64,000 nt of DNA from Maea johnstoni (Eukaryota; Annelida; Polychaeta; Spionida; Magelonidae), in contig OZ012689.1 of assembly GCA_963942565.1 (NCBI GenBank), forward strand, positions 28,109,091-28,173,090. The letters are read 5' to 3'. Shown here piece after piece: positions 25,681 to 38,367 of this stretch (position 1 is the stretch's first letter; each line of letters begins with the position of its first letter). The notes below the pieces were generated by a model. That model ran no database searches, was not told the origin of the DNA, and was given only the letters and a program-made list of their open reading frames with translations. A program made the position numbers and the translations under genes.

Positions 25681-25806
25681 TGTACATGTAATTAAGCTCT
25701 CTCAGTGTACAAATTGCTTACATTTATCAACTTAGATCTGTCTCCTCAGGATTATGAAAAAATGTCTCACACCACTCACTTCATGGCCTCATATTGGCGA
25801 ACACAC

Positions 25807-25965
25807 AACAATGGCAGTTTGTCGTTGTTGAATTAAAGGAATATGAACATGCAACAATGCAAGGTAACAATGGCAGTTTGTCATTGTTGAATTAAAGGAA
25901 TATGAACATGCAACAATGCAAGGTAACAATGGTAGTTGCGTCATTGTTGAATAAAAGGAGCACAA
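25807..25965 (+). repeat. about 59-61-bp tandem repeat, three units
   Basis: Units start AACAATGGCAGTTTGTC at about 25807, 25866 and 25925. Confidence 0.85.
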
Positions 25966-27076
25966 TCAACAGGTCATATGTAAGTGACTTATTAAGAAAA
26001 TTAGCCACACTTTTGTAAATGAGAAAAAAGATGTCTATATAAGGTGGGGCAATAAAAAAGAAAAACAAAAGTGCAGTTGTTCAAGTTGGGAAATAGTTGG
26101 AAGTAGTTCCATGCATGTATACCTCATTTTTATCCAGCACTGTGTGCTTAACACTGCAAGGTTGGACGAAGCTGTATTCAATTCTTGTTAATACCTTGTT
26201 TTGATAGTGACTCCCCTTGCAATGTAGAAATTTAGAGTCCCTGTTCATATAATTCTAACTTAGGTTTGACTGCAGAATGAATTCCCCTCATAGGTATCAG
26301 ATTGTCCAAAACGCAGATCTTATACTCGCAAAAGCTCAGGTAATATTCTAAACAATGCAGGTAAGAAATAGAGTTGATACTTGATAGTTGATATCTTTAT
26401 TTATGTATTGGGTAAATAGTAGAAATTAAAAAAAATTCTACTACATGAGTTGAATTCAGAAAACATGAACTTCTTCTGATCTGAAATGAACACATGATTT
26501 GATTTCAGTGCTAATAACACAAATATCTTAATGAATTGTAAGTTGTGTTTACTTTTCTGATGAATGTGACCTTTATGTATTATTCAATCTAGCATGGATT
26601 TTTGAGATGTCCACTGATTTCAAGAAACTTCTCCGCTCTAAGCATGAAAGCGTTAAGGTTATCAACTATTCCTAAACACACCATTATTTCTTCAAAGCCC
26701 ACCCTACATCAAACTCTGATGAAAAACCTTAATTTATAATTATAAAGTGTTCAATGATGGCAAAGGAAGAATAAATTGATGTGTATTATTGAAATGAATA
26801 AATACTCCTCTGCAGTCGTTATAGAAATCCACATTTCCACCAGATGTGAAACACTTGTTTATATCTGTTATGAACTCTTTCTGGGATTTTTTCATGTTTG
26901 GCATTTATGAAATCACCATTATCATAGAATTGATAAACAAATAGTGGTAAATATTAAACTAAGGACAAGAGGGCTATATTATAGTAATGAGCATCTCCCC
27001 TTTAAAATCTGTCTCACCAACACAGGTTTTCATTATTTAATTATTGTGATTGATATTTTTAATTAATCAACTTGCA

Positions 27077-27302
27077 TTAACCCTTTCATGTGTGGAGATA
27101 TCCTCAACAAGAGTCGTCTGGACATTTGATAATTTTGAACTTTGGAATTGATCATAAATTCGCGAAATATTTGAAGGAGAATTGTGGGTTGGATTTCGAA
27201 TAACCTTTCTTCTTCAAATTTTTTCTGAGTATTCCATTTGTTAGGGAGATATCACCAAAATAGTCAAGCGATTCTGTGTGTTACAGGTATGATAGGATAA
27301 AT
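27077..27302 (+). mobile_element. TTAA MITE, M2-related
   Basis: TTAACCCTTTCATGTGTGG at the left, AAATATTTGAAGGAGA inside, decayed right end. Its left TTAA is the site where the second copy gained a further M1. Confidence 0.6.
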
Positions 27303-27425
27303 TTAGTATGCTATGTATACATAGATACATACAACTATGTGTCTGGTTTTCCTGATCCTGTTATTCTGATTGATACTTTTAAACAATCAGTTTGATTCAA
27401 TTTATGTGTACATTTATCTGTTCGA

Positions 27426-27639
27426 TTAACCCTTCCAATGCAGAGGCTACTTTCGTCAAAAGCACGAGGATGCAAAGATTTGTGAAAACCATCTAAACCC
27501 TGTCATGTTGGTATTCAGTGGAAAGCTCTCGCTGAGCACTCTCAGATGAGTACCCATAAGCCAGGGTTTCAGTCATTTTTCAGGTTTTTTTGCATCATTT
27601 TGCATTGGCAAAATTAGCCATCAGCAGCAAAAGGGTTAA
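27426..27639 (-). mobile_element. TTAA MITE M1
   Basis: Full length with TTAA at both ends; shared with 34538-34751. Confidence 0.85.
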
Positions 27640-28679
27640 GTATACTGCAGAATGAGATTGTTGCATCTGTGGTTTCACTCTATTGCATGTAACCCTTAAA
27701 AATTAATGAATTACACAAAATCAACTTTTTACCTCAAAAAGCATCTTTTACAATTTTCTTTGCTCGTCAATCAAGTCAGGGGTTGGTAAATATTAATTAA
27801 GTCAGCATCATTTTATATGCTATATGTTATGAAAGAGAAATGAACTTGATTGATATGTCCAGCTCATGCAGTATATCACCATGTTTTGATCCTTGAATGC
27901 AGTATTACTTATCTTGCTATTGACGAAATGGACTCATCAGTCTAGGGGAAAAACACTGCTGTTGAAATTGTGAAAGCTATGTATAAGCCAGAAAAAAACT
28001 TATAGATGAAATAGGAGGTTGAGAGTGTCACGGTATAGTCTGAGTAAATTGTATTTTTTATATTTCATTGGAATATATTTACCTATCTGTGTATGTATTT
28101 GAAAGATACCTTCATTGCTAATATTGTATCTGTGCAGTTATGATTTATATTTTGGTCTCATAAATCCATTTTTACTTAAGATAGTAATGTTTTACTTGAT
28201 CATCTATGTGCATCAAATCCAATGTTAGCATCTAAGTTCCCTAAATTTATATCAAAAATAATGAAATACCCGATGAATATTCAGACATATCATAACCTTT
28301 ATCTAGTAACCCATTCATGCGTGGAGATCTCTTTGACAGGTGCCGTTTGGACTTATGAAATCAATCATAGATTCAAAAAATATCTGAAGGAGATTTGTGG
28401 GTATGGTTCTGATGTACGTCAGAGCATTTTTGGCTGCCAGATTGGGCAATCAGAGTGAAAATTATCCAGATTACAATAATCAGTCAAATATCCTGTGCGT
28501 CACTGCTTTTTTGGTCAAGATGAAATAATTTCTTCTCTGTACACCAATATGCAGGAGGGTTGGGTTGGGTATGGGACATCCTGAAATAAATGGAGAGAGT
28601 GAAGACTCTCGAGGAAAGGCATGAGTTCAGCCATGTACTGAAAATACTGCGCAATTTTCATATGAACATTGTAATAATT

Positions 28680-28830
28680 GAAGGCTGAGCAAAAAAAGGG
28701 CAACTTTCAATTATAAACGTTGTTTTTGAAGAGTATGCAAAAATTGGCCAATTTTCAATTGAAAATGTTGATTATTGAAGGGTAAGAAAAAACGGGACAA
28801 TTTTCATTTTGAAAATGTTAATTATTGAAG
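28680..28830 (+). repeat. short tandem repeat of about 60 bp
   Basis: Three imperfect units around TTTTCAATTGAAAATGTTG and TTATTGAAGG. The same array is present at about 35800-35950. Confidence 0.7.
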
Positions 28831-29172
28831 ATGGAGGGGGGTTTGAGGAACCCAAGAACCCCCCTGTGTATGAGCAGGTGGACCTGGTCATGTGGGATGA
28901 AGAGGAGAAGGGTTGGTGTATGTATATAGGTGTGTACGTCTAGTAGTGATCTGGTGTACTGAGGTAGCTGACCGCACCAAGATAGCAGCGTGCTGGTGAC
29001 AAGTCATACCTCTCCTCAACTGTCCACAGCAATCTCAATAAAGTAATATATTTTCAGATTTCTTGCTTTATTAGTTTTATCTTGATTTGAGCATTTAACA
29101 CAGTACAGTGAAATATCAAGATCCTCTGGAGTTGTCCATTAACAGATAATAGAAAAACAAAGCTGCAGGTGA

Positions 29173-29310
29173 TTAACCCTTATGCTGCTGCTGGCTAACT
29201 TGGCCAATACAAAACGATGCCAAAAACCTAAAAAATGGTTGAACCCCTGGCATATGGGTACTCATCTGATAGTACTCATCGAGAGCTTTCTAATGAATAC
29301 CAACATGACC
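29173..29310 (+). mobile_element. TTAA MITE M1 cut by the duplication boundary
   Basis: Starts TTAACCCTTATGCTGCTGC and stops abruptly after CCAACATGACC, where the second segmental copy begins. Confidence 0.85.
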
Positions 29311-29701
29311 ACTTTCACAAACTGGGACACATTTTTTGGAAGGGGGGGGGGGGGGGGGGGTTAGGGGTCCTCATATAGATTGGTCTAAAGGCTTTTGATT
29401 TTGTCAAAGCTCTGATTTTGGCTGGAAACATATCCTGCTTCATATAGATAAGCACCTTGTGATCAAGGCCTGTATATGCCCTGATAAAATGATGATGCAT
29501 AAGTTTCTTGTACCATTTCTGACTTCACTCTTTCTCTTTTTATTTGTAATAACTACAATTGGAATACCATTATTTCCAACAACACCTTATTTTGTTAAAA
29601 TAACTACTTGCTCTAAATTAGCTGAATTTATTTTCTGATGTTACAAACCATCATCAACTACAAATGATATACATGAAGCTTTGCTCAACTTGCTGGTTGA
29701 T

Positions 29702-29968
29702 AGCAGAGAAATACATCCCCTTGATCCGCAACCCCATAGGCACAGCATGCTAGTACCTACGGTATGTGCGCCTCGGGTTACGCTGTGTAGCCTGGGGAAG
29801 TATTGGTCAAGTGATTGGTTTCGCGGCAATTTCAGTCTGACCCAGGGCCTGTGAAACCAGCAGGCAGCCAATCCTGGGGTACACATTTTATCTATGACTC
29901 ATAGTAGTGTGAGGCAGCGAAATTTGATGACGCATGCACAGTGCCCACTCCCTGTCTACTACTCCCAG
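29702..29968 (+). repeat. GC-rich dispersed block, duplicated copy
   Basis: Same block as 23030-23295, copied with the segmental duplication. Its E-box is changed to CAAGTG. Confidence 0.6.
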
Positions 29969-31574
29969 TTGATAGGAAGTTTTCCATGATGCTGCACAAC
30001 ACAAATATTGCTGCTACAATCGTGTATGTATTACATGTTAACCCATTTGTTCTCAGGGTACCTTTGTTGTCTAACTTAGTGTTAAGAAAGCATGGTGAGT
30101 TGAGGGAAGTATTTCTGTAAAAGTTGTTCCTTAAGTTCAGATAAACACATCGCCTGTAAATGTTATGAAATGATTTTGTTTTATTCAGTTAATTCTGAGT
30201 TCGAAATGTTTTAAGGAAAATGGCTTCAAGATAATATCGCCAGGTTACAAATTGATGAAAATTACTGAAATGTCTTTCGGAGGTAAAATAAAATTGGCTT
30301 ATAAGGTTTGATAGATACATATCTAGTTACTAGTGATTGATCTGTGTACAAATTCGGGCTGTCATCAAATATGATAGTATCACTATATCTAGTTGAAATC
30401 ATTTAAGATATTCAAATATAAAAAAAAGTCATTTTATCTATTCGCTTTTAAGTTGCAAAAATTTACCAAAAGTAAACTCGCAGCTGACCATTGCCTGTCT
30501 TCACTCTAATTTATATTTTGAAATAACAATAACAATAAGAATCTTCTCAGATCTACACTGAGGAATTTGAAACAGAAGCATGCCTCTGGCTATGCAGATC
30601 ATATATCATTGTTCTCATCGGGATTAAAATCATGCGAAATGAAATCTAACCGCATCATTTACATGAAAGATCAATAAAAATATATTGATAATTGAATTGA
30701 TCAGGTTTATATCAAGGACAGTCCTATTACATATACTAATGCTCATATTACACATGAGATGACCTCTACAGAGAAGTACATTCACTGATAATACCAGGGT
30801 ACATTATAGAGTATTGTATGGTGTATTTAGTCTATCTATGCCTGTAGCACACAAAATGTCCTGAGTAATTTGGTAATATGTCTATGTGACCAGATGATCT
30901 ATGTGGTGCCTGCATACTGTGATATTTATGGAAATGATATTGATAAAAACAATAAAAAAAATGTTTTAATTTCAAAAATGTATTTTGAAAAATATTTGAA
31001 GGAGAGTTGTAGGTTTGATTGGGATAAAGTCTTTTTCAAACACTTTCCCAAAAAGGCTTTTGATAGAAATAATAGCAAAGGTAGTCAGGCCTCTTTTGGG
31101 TGCCTTTAGGAATAGATGGGTCAACCATTCAGGCCTGGATGCCTGGAGATCTCCTTGATGGACGTCTTCTGGAGCGATGGTACTTTCCACAATATCCTTT
31201 CTGACAATCATTGATTGCAGAAATATTTGAAGTAGAGTTGTTGGTTAGTTTCTTATCAACATTTCCTCTTCAAATATATTCTGAAAATCAAAGTAGTCAG
31301 GTGATTTTGGGTCCTGCAGGCATGAACGGATTAAATTCCATCTTTGACTGACATGGTGCAATATATTAGGTAAAACATGAATGCTAATGAAATTAACTTG
31401 TAGGAAACATACTCAGGGATTTCAATGATTTCAAAGATTACTCAAAATATCAGGGAATAATGAGATTTTAAGCTTCTGCTTATGATGAAATGATTTTTCT
31501 ATCACAATTTTAGTTGTCAGAGAATACCTTGACTTTGATAATTGTCTGTAACATTTGAAAGTTCAATGGAGAAG

Positions 31575-31787
31575 TTAACCCTTCTAATGCTGAGGCTTCT
31601 TTCATCCAAATTACAAGGACGCAAATATTTTCGAAAAACCATTGAAACCCTGTCACGTTGGTATTCATTGGAAAGCTCTCACCGAGTACTTTCATATGAG
31701 TACCCATTGCCAGGGTTTCGGTCATTTTCTTGTTTTTTTGCACCATATTGTATTGGCCAAATTAGCCACCAGCAGCATAAGGGTTAA
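31575..31787 (-). mobile_element. TTAA MITE M1, duplicated copy
   Basis: Counterpart of 25468-25680 in the second segmental copy. Confidence 0.85.
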
Positions 31788-31912
31788 TGTACATGTAATT
31801 AAGCTCTCTCAGTGTACAAATTGCTTACATTTATCAACTTAGATCTGTCTCCTCAGGATTATGAAAAATGTCTCACACCACTCACTCCATGGCCTCATAT
31901 TGGCGAACACAC

Positions 31913-32130
31913 AACAATGGCAGTTTGTCGTTGTTGAATAAAAGGAATATGAACATGTAACAATGCAAGGTAACAATGGTAGTTTGTCATTGTTGAATTA
32001 AAGGAATGTGAACATGCAACAATGCAAGATAACAATGGTAGTTTGTCATTGTTGAATAAAAGGAATATGAACATGCAACAATGCAAGATAACAATGGCAG
32101 TTGCGTCATTGTTGAATAAAAGGAGCACAA
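31913..32130 (+). repeat. about 59-61-bp tandem repeat, four units
   Basis: Same array as 25807-25965 but with one more unit (starts near 31913, 31972, 32031 and 32090). Confidence 0.85.
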
Positions 32131-32339
32131 TCAACAGGTCATATGTAAGTGACTAATTAAGAAAATTAGCCACACTTTTGTAAATGAGAAAAAATATGTC
32201 TATATATGGAGGGGCAATAAAAAAGAAAAACAAAAGTGCAGTTGTTCAAGTTGGGAAATAGTTCCATGCATGTATACCTCATGTTTATACAGCACTGTAT
32301 GCTTAACACTGCATTGGAAGAAGCTGTATTCACTTTTTG

Positions 32340-32553
32340 TTAACCCTTCTCTTGCTATGGCTACTTTCGTCCAAAGCATAAGGATGCAAAGTTTTTTGAA
32401 CACCATCTAAACCTTGTCATGTTGGTATTCATTGGAAAGCTCTCGCTGAGTACTCTCATATGAATACCCATTTGCCAGGGGTTCAGCAATTTTTCAGTTT
32501 TTTTTGCATCATTCTGTATTGATCAAATTAGTTACTAGCAGCATAAGGGTTAA
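32340..32553 (-). mobile_element. TTAA MITE M1, specific to the second copy
   Basis: TTAACCCTTCTCTTGCTATGG to GCATAAGGGTTAA-type ends. The first copy has one TTAA at 26188-26191 at the same place, so the target duplication is seen directly. Confidence 0.9.
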
Positions 32554-33020
32554 TACCTTGTTTTGACAGTGACTCCCCTTGCAATGTAGAAATTAAGAGT
32601 CCCTGTTCATATAATTCTAACCTAGGTTTGAATGCAGAATGAATTCCCCTCATAGGTATCAGATTGTCCAAAACGCAGATCTTATACTCGCAAAATCTCA
32701 GGTAATATTCTAAACAATGCAGGTAAGAAATAGAGGTAAATGGACTTGTATCAAGTTGATATCTTTATTTATGTATTGGGTAAATAGTAGACATCAAATT
32801 TCTTTCTACTACATGAGTTGAATTTAGTAAACATAAACTTCTTCTGATCTGAAATGAACACATGATTTGATTTCAGTGCTAATAACACAAATATCTTAAT
32901 GAATTGTAAGTTGTGTTTACTTTTCTGATGAATGTGACCTTTATGTATTATTCAATCTAGCATGGATTTTTGAGATGTCCATTGATTTCAAGAAACTTCT
33001 CCGCTCTAAGCATGAAAGCG

Positions 33021-33556
33021 TTAACCCTTATGCTGCTGGTGGCTAATTTGGCCAGTACAAAATGATGCAAAAAAAACTGAAAAAATGACTGAAACCCTGG
33101 CAAATGGGTACTCATCTGAGAGTACTCAGTGAGAGCTTTCCAATGAATACCAACATGACAGGGTTTCGATGGTTTTCAGAAATCTTTGCGTCCTTGTGCT
33201 TTGGATGAAAGTAGCCTCAGCATCGTAAGGGTTAAATGGCTTAATTGATGCTTATTCAGAGTAATGCGTAATCCACTGGACGGATAGAATGGTGATAAAA
33301 TAGACTATTATATATGTCAATAGAAATCAAACATCTTCATTTACAAATCCATATTTACATACAAATATAATTCATCAGATGCGTATTTACACATGCTTGC
33401 ATACAGACAATGTTATGATTGGCTAATGTTGAATAACCAAGAAACAATTTGATTGGATGAGAAATATCCAATCACAAAAAGCTCTCACATGATTGGCTGA
33501 GAATGTTTATTGCCATAACAACCCAGATAAAGTAGCCTTAGCATTGGAAGGGTTAA
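33021..33556 (+). mobile_element. composite TTAA element carrying 296 bp of other DNA
   Basis: A full M1 (33021-33235) is followed by 296 bp (33236-33531), then a second M1 right end, AGTAGCCTTAGCATTGGAAG plus GGTTAA (33531-33556). The first segmental copy has a single TTAA at 26653-26656. The 296 bp matches 38581-38876, which also follows an M1 copy with the same CAGCATCGTAAGGGTTAA end. The simplest reading is one mobilised unit that used a distal right end. Confidence 0.8.
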
Positions 33557-33977
33557 GGTTATCAACTATTTCTAAACTCACCATTATTTCTTCCAAGCCC
33601 ACCCTACATCAAACTCTGATGAAAAACCTTAATTTATAATTATAAAGTGTTCAATGATGGCAAAGGAAGAATAAATTGACGTGTATTATTGAAATAAATA
33701 AATACTCCTCTGCAGTCGTTATAGAAATCCACATTTCCACCAGACGTGGAACATTTGTTTGTACCCATTTTGAATGTTTTCTGGGATTTTTTCCTGCTTG
33801 GCATTTATGAAATCACCATTATCATAGAATTGATAAACAAATAGTGGTAAATATTAAACTAAGGACAGGAGGGCTATATTATAATGATGAGCATCCTCCC
33901 CTTTACAATTTGTCTCACCAACACAGGTTTTCATTATTTAATTATTGTGATTGATATTTTTGATTAATCAATTTTCA

Positions 33978-34191
33978 TTAACCCTTACGCTGCTGATGGC
34001 TAATTTGGCCAATACAAAATCTTGCAAAAAACCTGATAAGATGACCGAAACCGTGGCAAATGGGTACTCATATGAGAGTACTCAGCGAGAGCTTTCATAT
34101 GAATACCAACATGACAGGGTTGAGATGTTTTTCAAAAATCTTTGCATCCTTGTGCTTTTGATGAAAGTCGCCTCAGCATTGGAAGGGTTAA
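33978..34191 (+). mobile_element. TTAA MITE M1, specific to the second copy
   Basis: TTAACCCTTACGCTGCTGATG to CATTGGAAGGGTTAA-type ends; empty TTAA at 27077-27080 in the first copy. Confidence 0.9.
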
Positions 34192-34413
34192 CCCTTTCAT
34201 GTGTGGAGATATCCTTGACACAAGTCGTCAGGACATTTGATAATTTTGAACTTTGGAATTGATCATAAATTTGCGAAATATTTGAAGGTGAATTGTGGGT
34301 TGGATTTCGAACAACCTTTCTTCTTCAAATTTCTTCTGAGAATTCCATTTGTTAGGGAGATATCACCAAAATAGTCAAGCGATTCTGGGTATTACAGGTT
34401 TTGATAGGATAAA
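34188..34413 (+). mobile_element. TTAA MITE, M2-related, duplicated copy
   Basis: Counterpart of 27077-27302; it directly follows the M1 at 33978-34191 and shares its TTAA. Confidence 0.6.
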
Positions 34414-34537
34414 TTTAGTATGCTATGTATACATAGATACATACAACTATGTTTCTGGTTTTCCTGATCCTGTTATTCTGATTGATACTTTTAAACAATC
34501 AGTTTGATTCAATTTATGTGTACATTTATCTGTTCGA

Positions 34538-34751
34538 TTAACCCTTCCAATGCTGAGGCTACTTTCGTCAAAAGCACGAGGATGCAAAGATTTGTGAAAA
34601 CCATCTAAACCCTGTCATGTTGGTATTCAGTGGAAAGCTCTCGCTGAGCACTCTCAGATGAGTACCCATAAGCCAGGGTTTCAGTCATTTTTCAGGTTTT
34701 TTTGCATCATTTTGCATTGGCAAAATTAGCCACCAGCAGCATAAGGGTTAA
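34538..34751 (-). mobile_element. TTAA MITE M1, duplicated copy
   Basis: Counterpart of 27426-27639. Confidence 0.85.
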
Positions 34752-36370
34752 GTTTACTGCAGAATGAGATTGTTGCATCTGTGGTTTCACTCTATTGCAT
34801 GTAACCCTTAAAAATTAATGAATTACACAAAATCAACTTTTTACCTCAAAAGGCAATCTTTTACAATTTTCTTTGCTCTTCAATCAGGTCAGGGGTTGGT
34901 AAAATATTAATTTAGTCAGCATCATTTTATATTCTATATGTTATGAAAGAGAAATGAACTTGATTGATATTTCCAGGTTATGCAGTATATCACCATGTTT
35001 TGATCCTAGAATGCAGTATTACTTATCTTGCTATTGACAACATGGACTCATCAGTCTAGGGGAAAAACACTGCTGTTGAAATTGTGAAAGCTATGTATAA
35101 GCCAGAAAAAAAACTTATAGATGAAATAGGAGGTTGAGAGTGTCACGGTATAGTCTGAGTAAATTGTATTTTTTATATTTCATTGGAATATATTTACCTA
35201 TCTGTGTATGTATTTGAAAGATACCTTCATTGCTAATATTGTATCTGTGCAGTTATGATTTATATTTTGGTCTCATAAATCCATTTTTACTTAAGATAGT
35301 AATGTTTTACTTGATCATCTTTGTGCATCAAATCCAATGTTAGCATCTAAGTTCCCTAAATTTATATCAAAAATAATGAAATACTGGATGAATATTCAGA
35401 CATATCATAACCTTTATCTAGTAACCCATTCATGCGTGGAGATCTCTTTGACAGGTGCCGTTTGGACTTATGAAATCAATCATAGATTCAAAAAATATTT
35501 GAAGGAGATTTGTGGGTACGGTTCTGATGAACGTCAGAGCATTTTTGGCTGCCAGATTGGGCAATCAGAGAGAGTGAAAATTATCCAGATTACAATAATC
35601 AGGCAAATATCCTGTACTTCACTGCTTTTTTGGTCAAGATTAAATCATTTCTTCTCTGTACACCAATATGCAGGAGGGTTGGGTTGGGTATGGGACATCC
35701 TGAAATATACGGAGAGAGAGTGAAGACTCTCAAGGAAAGGCATGAGTTCAGCCATGTACTGAAAAAACTGCGCAATTTTCATATGAACATTTTAATAATT
35801 TAAGGCTGAGCAAAAAAGGGGCAACTTTCATTTGAAAACGTTGTTTTTGAAGAGTATGCAAAAATTGGGCAATTTTCAATTGAAAATGTTGATTATTGAA
35901 GGGTATGAAAAAACGGGACAATTTTCATTTTGAAAATGTTAATTATTGAAGATGGAGGGGGGTTTGAGGAACCCAAGAACCCCCCTGTGTATGAGCAGGT
36001 AGACCTGGTCATGTGGTATGAGGAGGATGAGGAGAAAGGTTGGTGTATGTATATAGGTGTGTACGTCTAGTAGTGATCTGGTGTACTGAGGTAGCTGACC
36101 GCACCAAGATAGCAGCGTGCTGGTGACAAGTCATACCTCTCCTCAACTGTCCACAGCAATCTCAATAAAGTAATATATTTTCAGATTTCTTGCTTTATTA
36201 GTTTTATCTTGATTTGAGCATTTAACACAGTACGGTGAAATGTCAAGATCCTCTGGAGTTGTCCATAACATTCACCCACAAGTAGTGTCCAGACCAAGTT
36301 CCTTATGCAGAATTGTTTGGTTGAAAAAAGAATTCATTCTTTGCTGATATTATCAGATAATGAAATAACA

Positions 36371-36565
36371 AAGCTACTTTCATCCAAAGTCCAAGAACGC
36401 AAAGATTGTTGAAAACCATTTAAACCCTGTCATGTTGGTATTCATTGAAAAGCTCTCGTCGAGTACTCTCAGATGAGTACCCATTTCCCAGGGTTTCAGT
36501 GATTTCTCAGGTTTTTTGCATCATTTTGTATTGGTTAAATTGGCAACCAGCAGCATAAGGGTTAA
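36371..36565 (-). mobile_element. TTAA MITE M1, left end missing
   Basis: Starts inside the element at GCTACTTTCATCC and runs to AAGGGTTAA. Abuts a second copy through one shared TTAA. Confidence 0.8.
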
Positions 36566-36773
36566 TCCTTCCAATGCTGAGGCTACTTTCGTCCATGGGA
36601 GAAAAATGCAATAAGTGTTGAAAACCATCTAAACACTGTCAAGTTGGTATTCATTGGAAAGCTCCATTGGAGTACTGTCAGATGAGTACCCATTTGCCAG
36701 GGTTTCCGTCATTTTCAGTTTTTTTGCATCATTTTGTATTGGCAAAATTAGCCACCATCAGCATAAGGGTTAA
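36562..36773 (-). mobile_element. TTAA MITE M1
   Basis: TTAATCCTTCCAATGCTGAGG to GCATAAGGGTTAA-type ends, in tandem with the previous copy. Confidence 0.85.
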
Positions 36774-37009
36774 GCAATTTTTCAGATAGTGGGCCTGACC
36801 GATATATAGTAGTATCCTCTGGAGGAGCATCTTTTTGGTAATGTTTGAAATAGAAGCATTGATTTTTGGTAATATTTGAAATAAAAGTATTACTAAAAAA
36901 ACAAATCAACATCCATCCTTCAAATATTTTGAAAATCGGTGCTGTGCTCTTTATTTTTTTTCGGAATCTTGATACTCCTAGCAAAATCTAATCAGCCAAG
37001 TTGAGGTAT

Positions 37010-37245
37010 ATTCTAGAATGTAAAATTCAATTTGATATTTTCCTCCTGCAGAAATGTTCATGAATGTAAAATTTAATTTTATATTTTCTTTTGCAAATAT
37101 ATTCTAAAATATATAAAATTCAATTAGACATTTTCTTACTGCAGACATATTCTAAAATATAAAATTCCATTTGATATTTCCTTACTGCTGCGATATTCTA
37201 GAATATAAAATTCAATTTTTGATAATTTCTTACTGCAGGATTCTG
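37010..37245. repeat. roughly 57-bp tandem repeat, four units
   Basis: Repeating pattern TATAAAATTCAATTTGATAT, then TTTCTTACTGCAG, with variations. Confidence 0.8.
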
Positions 37246-37398
37246 TTTCTCTACCCCCTACATATTCAACAAAACAAATCAAGAACAAACAAATAATCCT
37301 GTTAATTGAGAAATTATATTTTCTGCCATATTCTTTGTACAAGTGAAACATGATTTTACATTTACATTTACATTTACATACACACATGTATATTTATG

Positions 37399-37402
<4 letters not shown>

Positions 37403-37462
<60 letters not shown>

Positions 37463-37480
37463 ATATATACATACATATAC
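37403..37480. repeat. (AT)n microsatellite
   Basis: About 75 bp of AT with flanking TACATACA variants. Confidence 0.95.
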
Positions 37481-37599
37481 ATACATATATAAACTTTATC
37501 AAATGACTAAAGTTCTGGCAAATTATCTTTTTTTTAAAAAGAGACTGAAGAATTCTCGCATCATTAAATTGATCAATCCATATAACACAAATCTTGCTA

Positions 37600-38367
37600 G
37601 TAAATCATGACTATATACAACAGCTTTGTAACATAATACATTGTGCTAATTCTCCCTTAAAGAGCATTGTTATGCTAGTGTGCATTCTATTGCATAATAC
37701 ATAGTTACACCAGGATTAAAATAACAGGGCACTTCCTCAAAACTGACTTCAAATGAAATTCAGGCTGAAGGGGCATTTGTGAGAAAAATATAAATACAAA
37801 CCTTAAAGGATTTCAAGAATAAATATTTCGGTCAAGTACATACATTAGAAATTGTCAAGTGGAATGCATATTCTAAACCCTTTCATAGATTAAAAACTTT
37901 CTGAAGGTTTTTCCACTGTGTAGGTAAAAAACATCCTCTCACCTATCATCACATGCATTATCTAAATATACAAAATATATAATACATGATTTTCCCTTTA
38001 AAATTCAAAATTTCAGTTCCTTGAAAAGTTAAAATGACATTAAGAAAATAGCATATGGTGTCATCATTCAATATGCTATTATTAGTAATATATATTACAA
38101 GAATGATAGTGAGTTGCGTAGTTTATATTTTATAGGTTGAGGAAAGAGCTTTCAGGCATGTATTTTAAACAAAATAAGACAAGATGAAAACAGCAAAGAA
38201 AAATAGCCATATGAAAGCCATCTATTGTATGTTTACAAAATAACCTTATATCAGGGATGTGTATACAGATCCCCGCTGTAAGGGGATATATTGAATATTT
38301 CACTTGCCAAACCATTTAACAATTGATCTTCAAAATGTGTTTGACGCAACATTAAATTGACTAACCC
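37600..38367. other. no gene seen
   Basis: AT-rich, no exon or repeat recognised. Confidence 0.45.

Larger units (their letters stand above)
22629..29165 (+). repeat. segmental duplication, first copy
   Basis: Near-identical to 29312-36375, beginning TTTCACAAACTGGGACAC and ending near CAGATAATAGAAAAACAAAG. This copy alone carries the 814-bp element (23548-24361) and an M1 fragment that replaces about 430 bp. It lacks three insertions present in the second copy. No gene was found in it. Confidence 0.9.
29312..36375 (+). repeat. segmental duplication, second copy
   Basis: Tandem, same orientation as 22629-29165. Its left boundary cuts into an M1 MITE (29173-29310). It has extra M1 insertions at 32340-32553 and 33978-34191 and the composite at 33021-33556. 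Confidence 0.9.
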
